From: Psychrobacillus lasiicapitis
GTDB taxonomy: Bacteria; Bacillota; Bacilli; Bacillales_A; Planococcaceae
Assembly (NCBI RefSeq): GCF_006861795.1
Contig: NZ_VDGH01000001.1
Coordinates: 314,117 to 378,116 of the forward strand
Direction of reading: 5' to 3'
DNA: 64,000 nt
The stretch's first letter is position 1. Each line of letters begins with the position of its first letter. The notes under the pieces were generated by a model, which was given only the letters and a program-made list of their open reading frames with translations, did no database searches and had not been told where the DNA came from. Below are positions 63,733 through 64,000 of the stretch, in pieces. A program made the translations under genes and the position numbers.

Positions 63733-64000
63733 AGACATTGCTTTACAGAAAAAAACATTAATAATTTTGTTACTACCTCTATTCGCTTATTTATTTTTTG
63801 GCAGTTCTACAATCTGGATAGGTGTTTTGTTTTGTATCGCCATCATCATGCAAGGTTTTTCAATGGATGAAAAATCCTCTAGCAATCTTTTATTCAATTC
63901 TTTACCTTATACTCGAAAAGAAATTGTTAGTTCTAAATATGTAGGGGCATGTGTTTTTACTTTCCTAGTTTTGGCCACTATTTTCATGGGAAATTTGATT
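63713..64000 (+). CDS. ABC-2 type permease, N-terminal part
   Basis: The frame runs open to the window end, 96 residues. It starts NLIRKDIALQKKTLIILLL and continues with helices (FGSSTIWIGVLFCIAIIMQG) and SMDEKSSSNLLFNSLPYTRKEIVSSKYVG, the first-half pattern of ABC-2 permeases in YtrC/YtrD-like operons. GAGAGGAAAAG precedes ATG 63713. The rest lies outside the window. Confidence 0.85.
   Translation, partial: MLNLIRKDIALQKKTLIILLLPLFAYLFFGSSTIWIGVLFCIAIIMQGFSMDEKSSSNLLFNSLPYTRKEIVSSKYVGACVFTFLVLATIFMGNLI

Overview
This window is low-GC chromosomal DNA from an endospore-forming member of the Bacillales. The mix of a CotF-like coat protein, CdaS, a YjcZ-type peptide, PxpABC/KipR, GltC, KatA, a double dynamin (DynA) and a B(a/b)-type cytochrome oxidase fits the Planococcaceae (a Psychrobacillus/Sporosarcina-like relative). 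The genus is an inference. No rRNA, tRNA, CRISPR array, prophage or recognisable insertion sequence was seen.

Layout. 1-4.7 kb: the end of a CaiB/BaiF CoA-transferase, a repeat-filled spacer, then ypsA, a CotF-like gene, a HAD hydrolase, cdaS and yjcZ. 4.7-13.3 kb: an orphan hisF with a hisH interrupted by an in-frame stop, then gltD and gltB, divergent from gltC. 13.6-20.1 kb: 5-oxoproline use, with ycsF(pxpA)-ycsG-ycsI divergent from kipI-kipA (pxpBC), plus kipR in an operon with an EamA exporter. 20.3-23.2 kb: ilvA and katA, the latter with a PerR-like box. 23.3-38.2 kb: an accessory stretch of small regulator-plus-effector units. These are PadR/DUF2812/erythromycin-esterase/DUF2441, MarR/PaiA, two consecutive LysR-EamA divergent pairs, VOC proteins, a kinase relic, and an MFS transporter behind a T-box leader.

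38.5-41.4 kb: a lipoprotein-dependent ABC importer. 41.4-42.5 kb: a spacer packed with GC-rich repeats and a 21-bp-period array. 42.6-51.8 kb: an EAL-CBS-GGDEF protein, YtzI-like peptide, rlmN, a tandem rhodanese, dynA and speD. 51.8-57.0 kb: an alkaline phosphatase, a CheX-like protein, and a three-gene ba3-type oxidase operon with a perfect Fnr/CRP-type site placed at about -41.5. 57.1-61.9 kb: three tandem paralogues of a CsxC/SPOCS-like, probably spore-surface protein plus a 622-residue relative whose segments are in a different order. 62.4-64.0 kb: the start of a YtrA-type GntR/ABC operon with a perfect AGTGTA-N13-TACACT operator.

The most unusual signals are: (i) very short hairpins with different stems but a shared 5-base loop (ACGAT/AGGAT or complement) inside otherwise unrelated GC-rich repeats; (ii) two arrays with a 20-21-bp period ending in a conserved terminal unit; (iii) the permuted spore-protein module; (iv) the orphan HisF/HisH pair with an in-frame TAA; and (v) a T-box in front of an MFS transporter. 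All calls come from reading the sequence and from memory of protein families; no database search was run.
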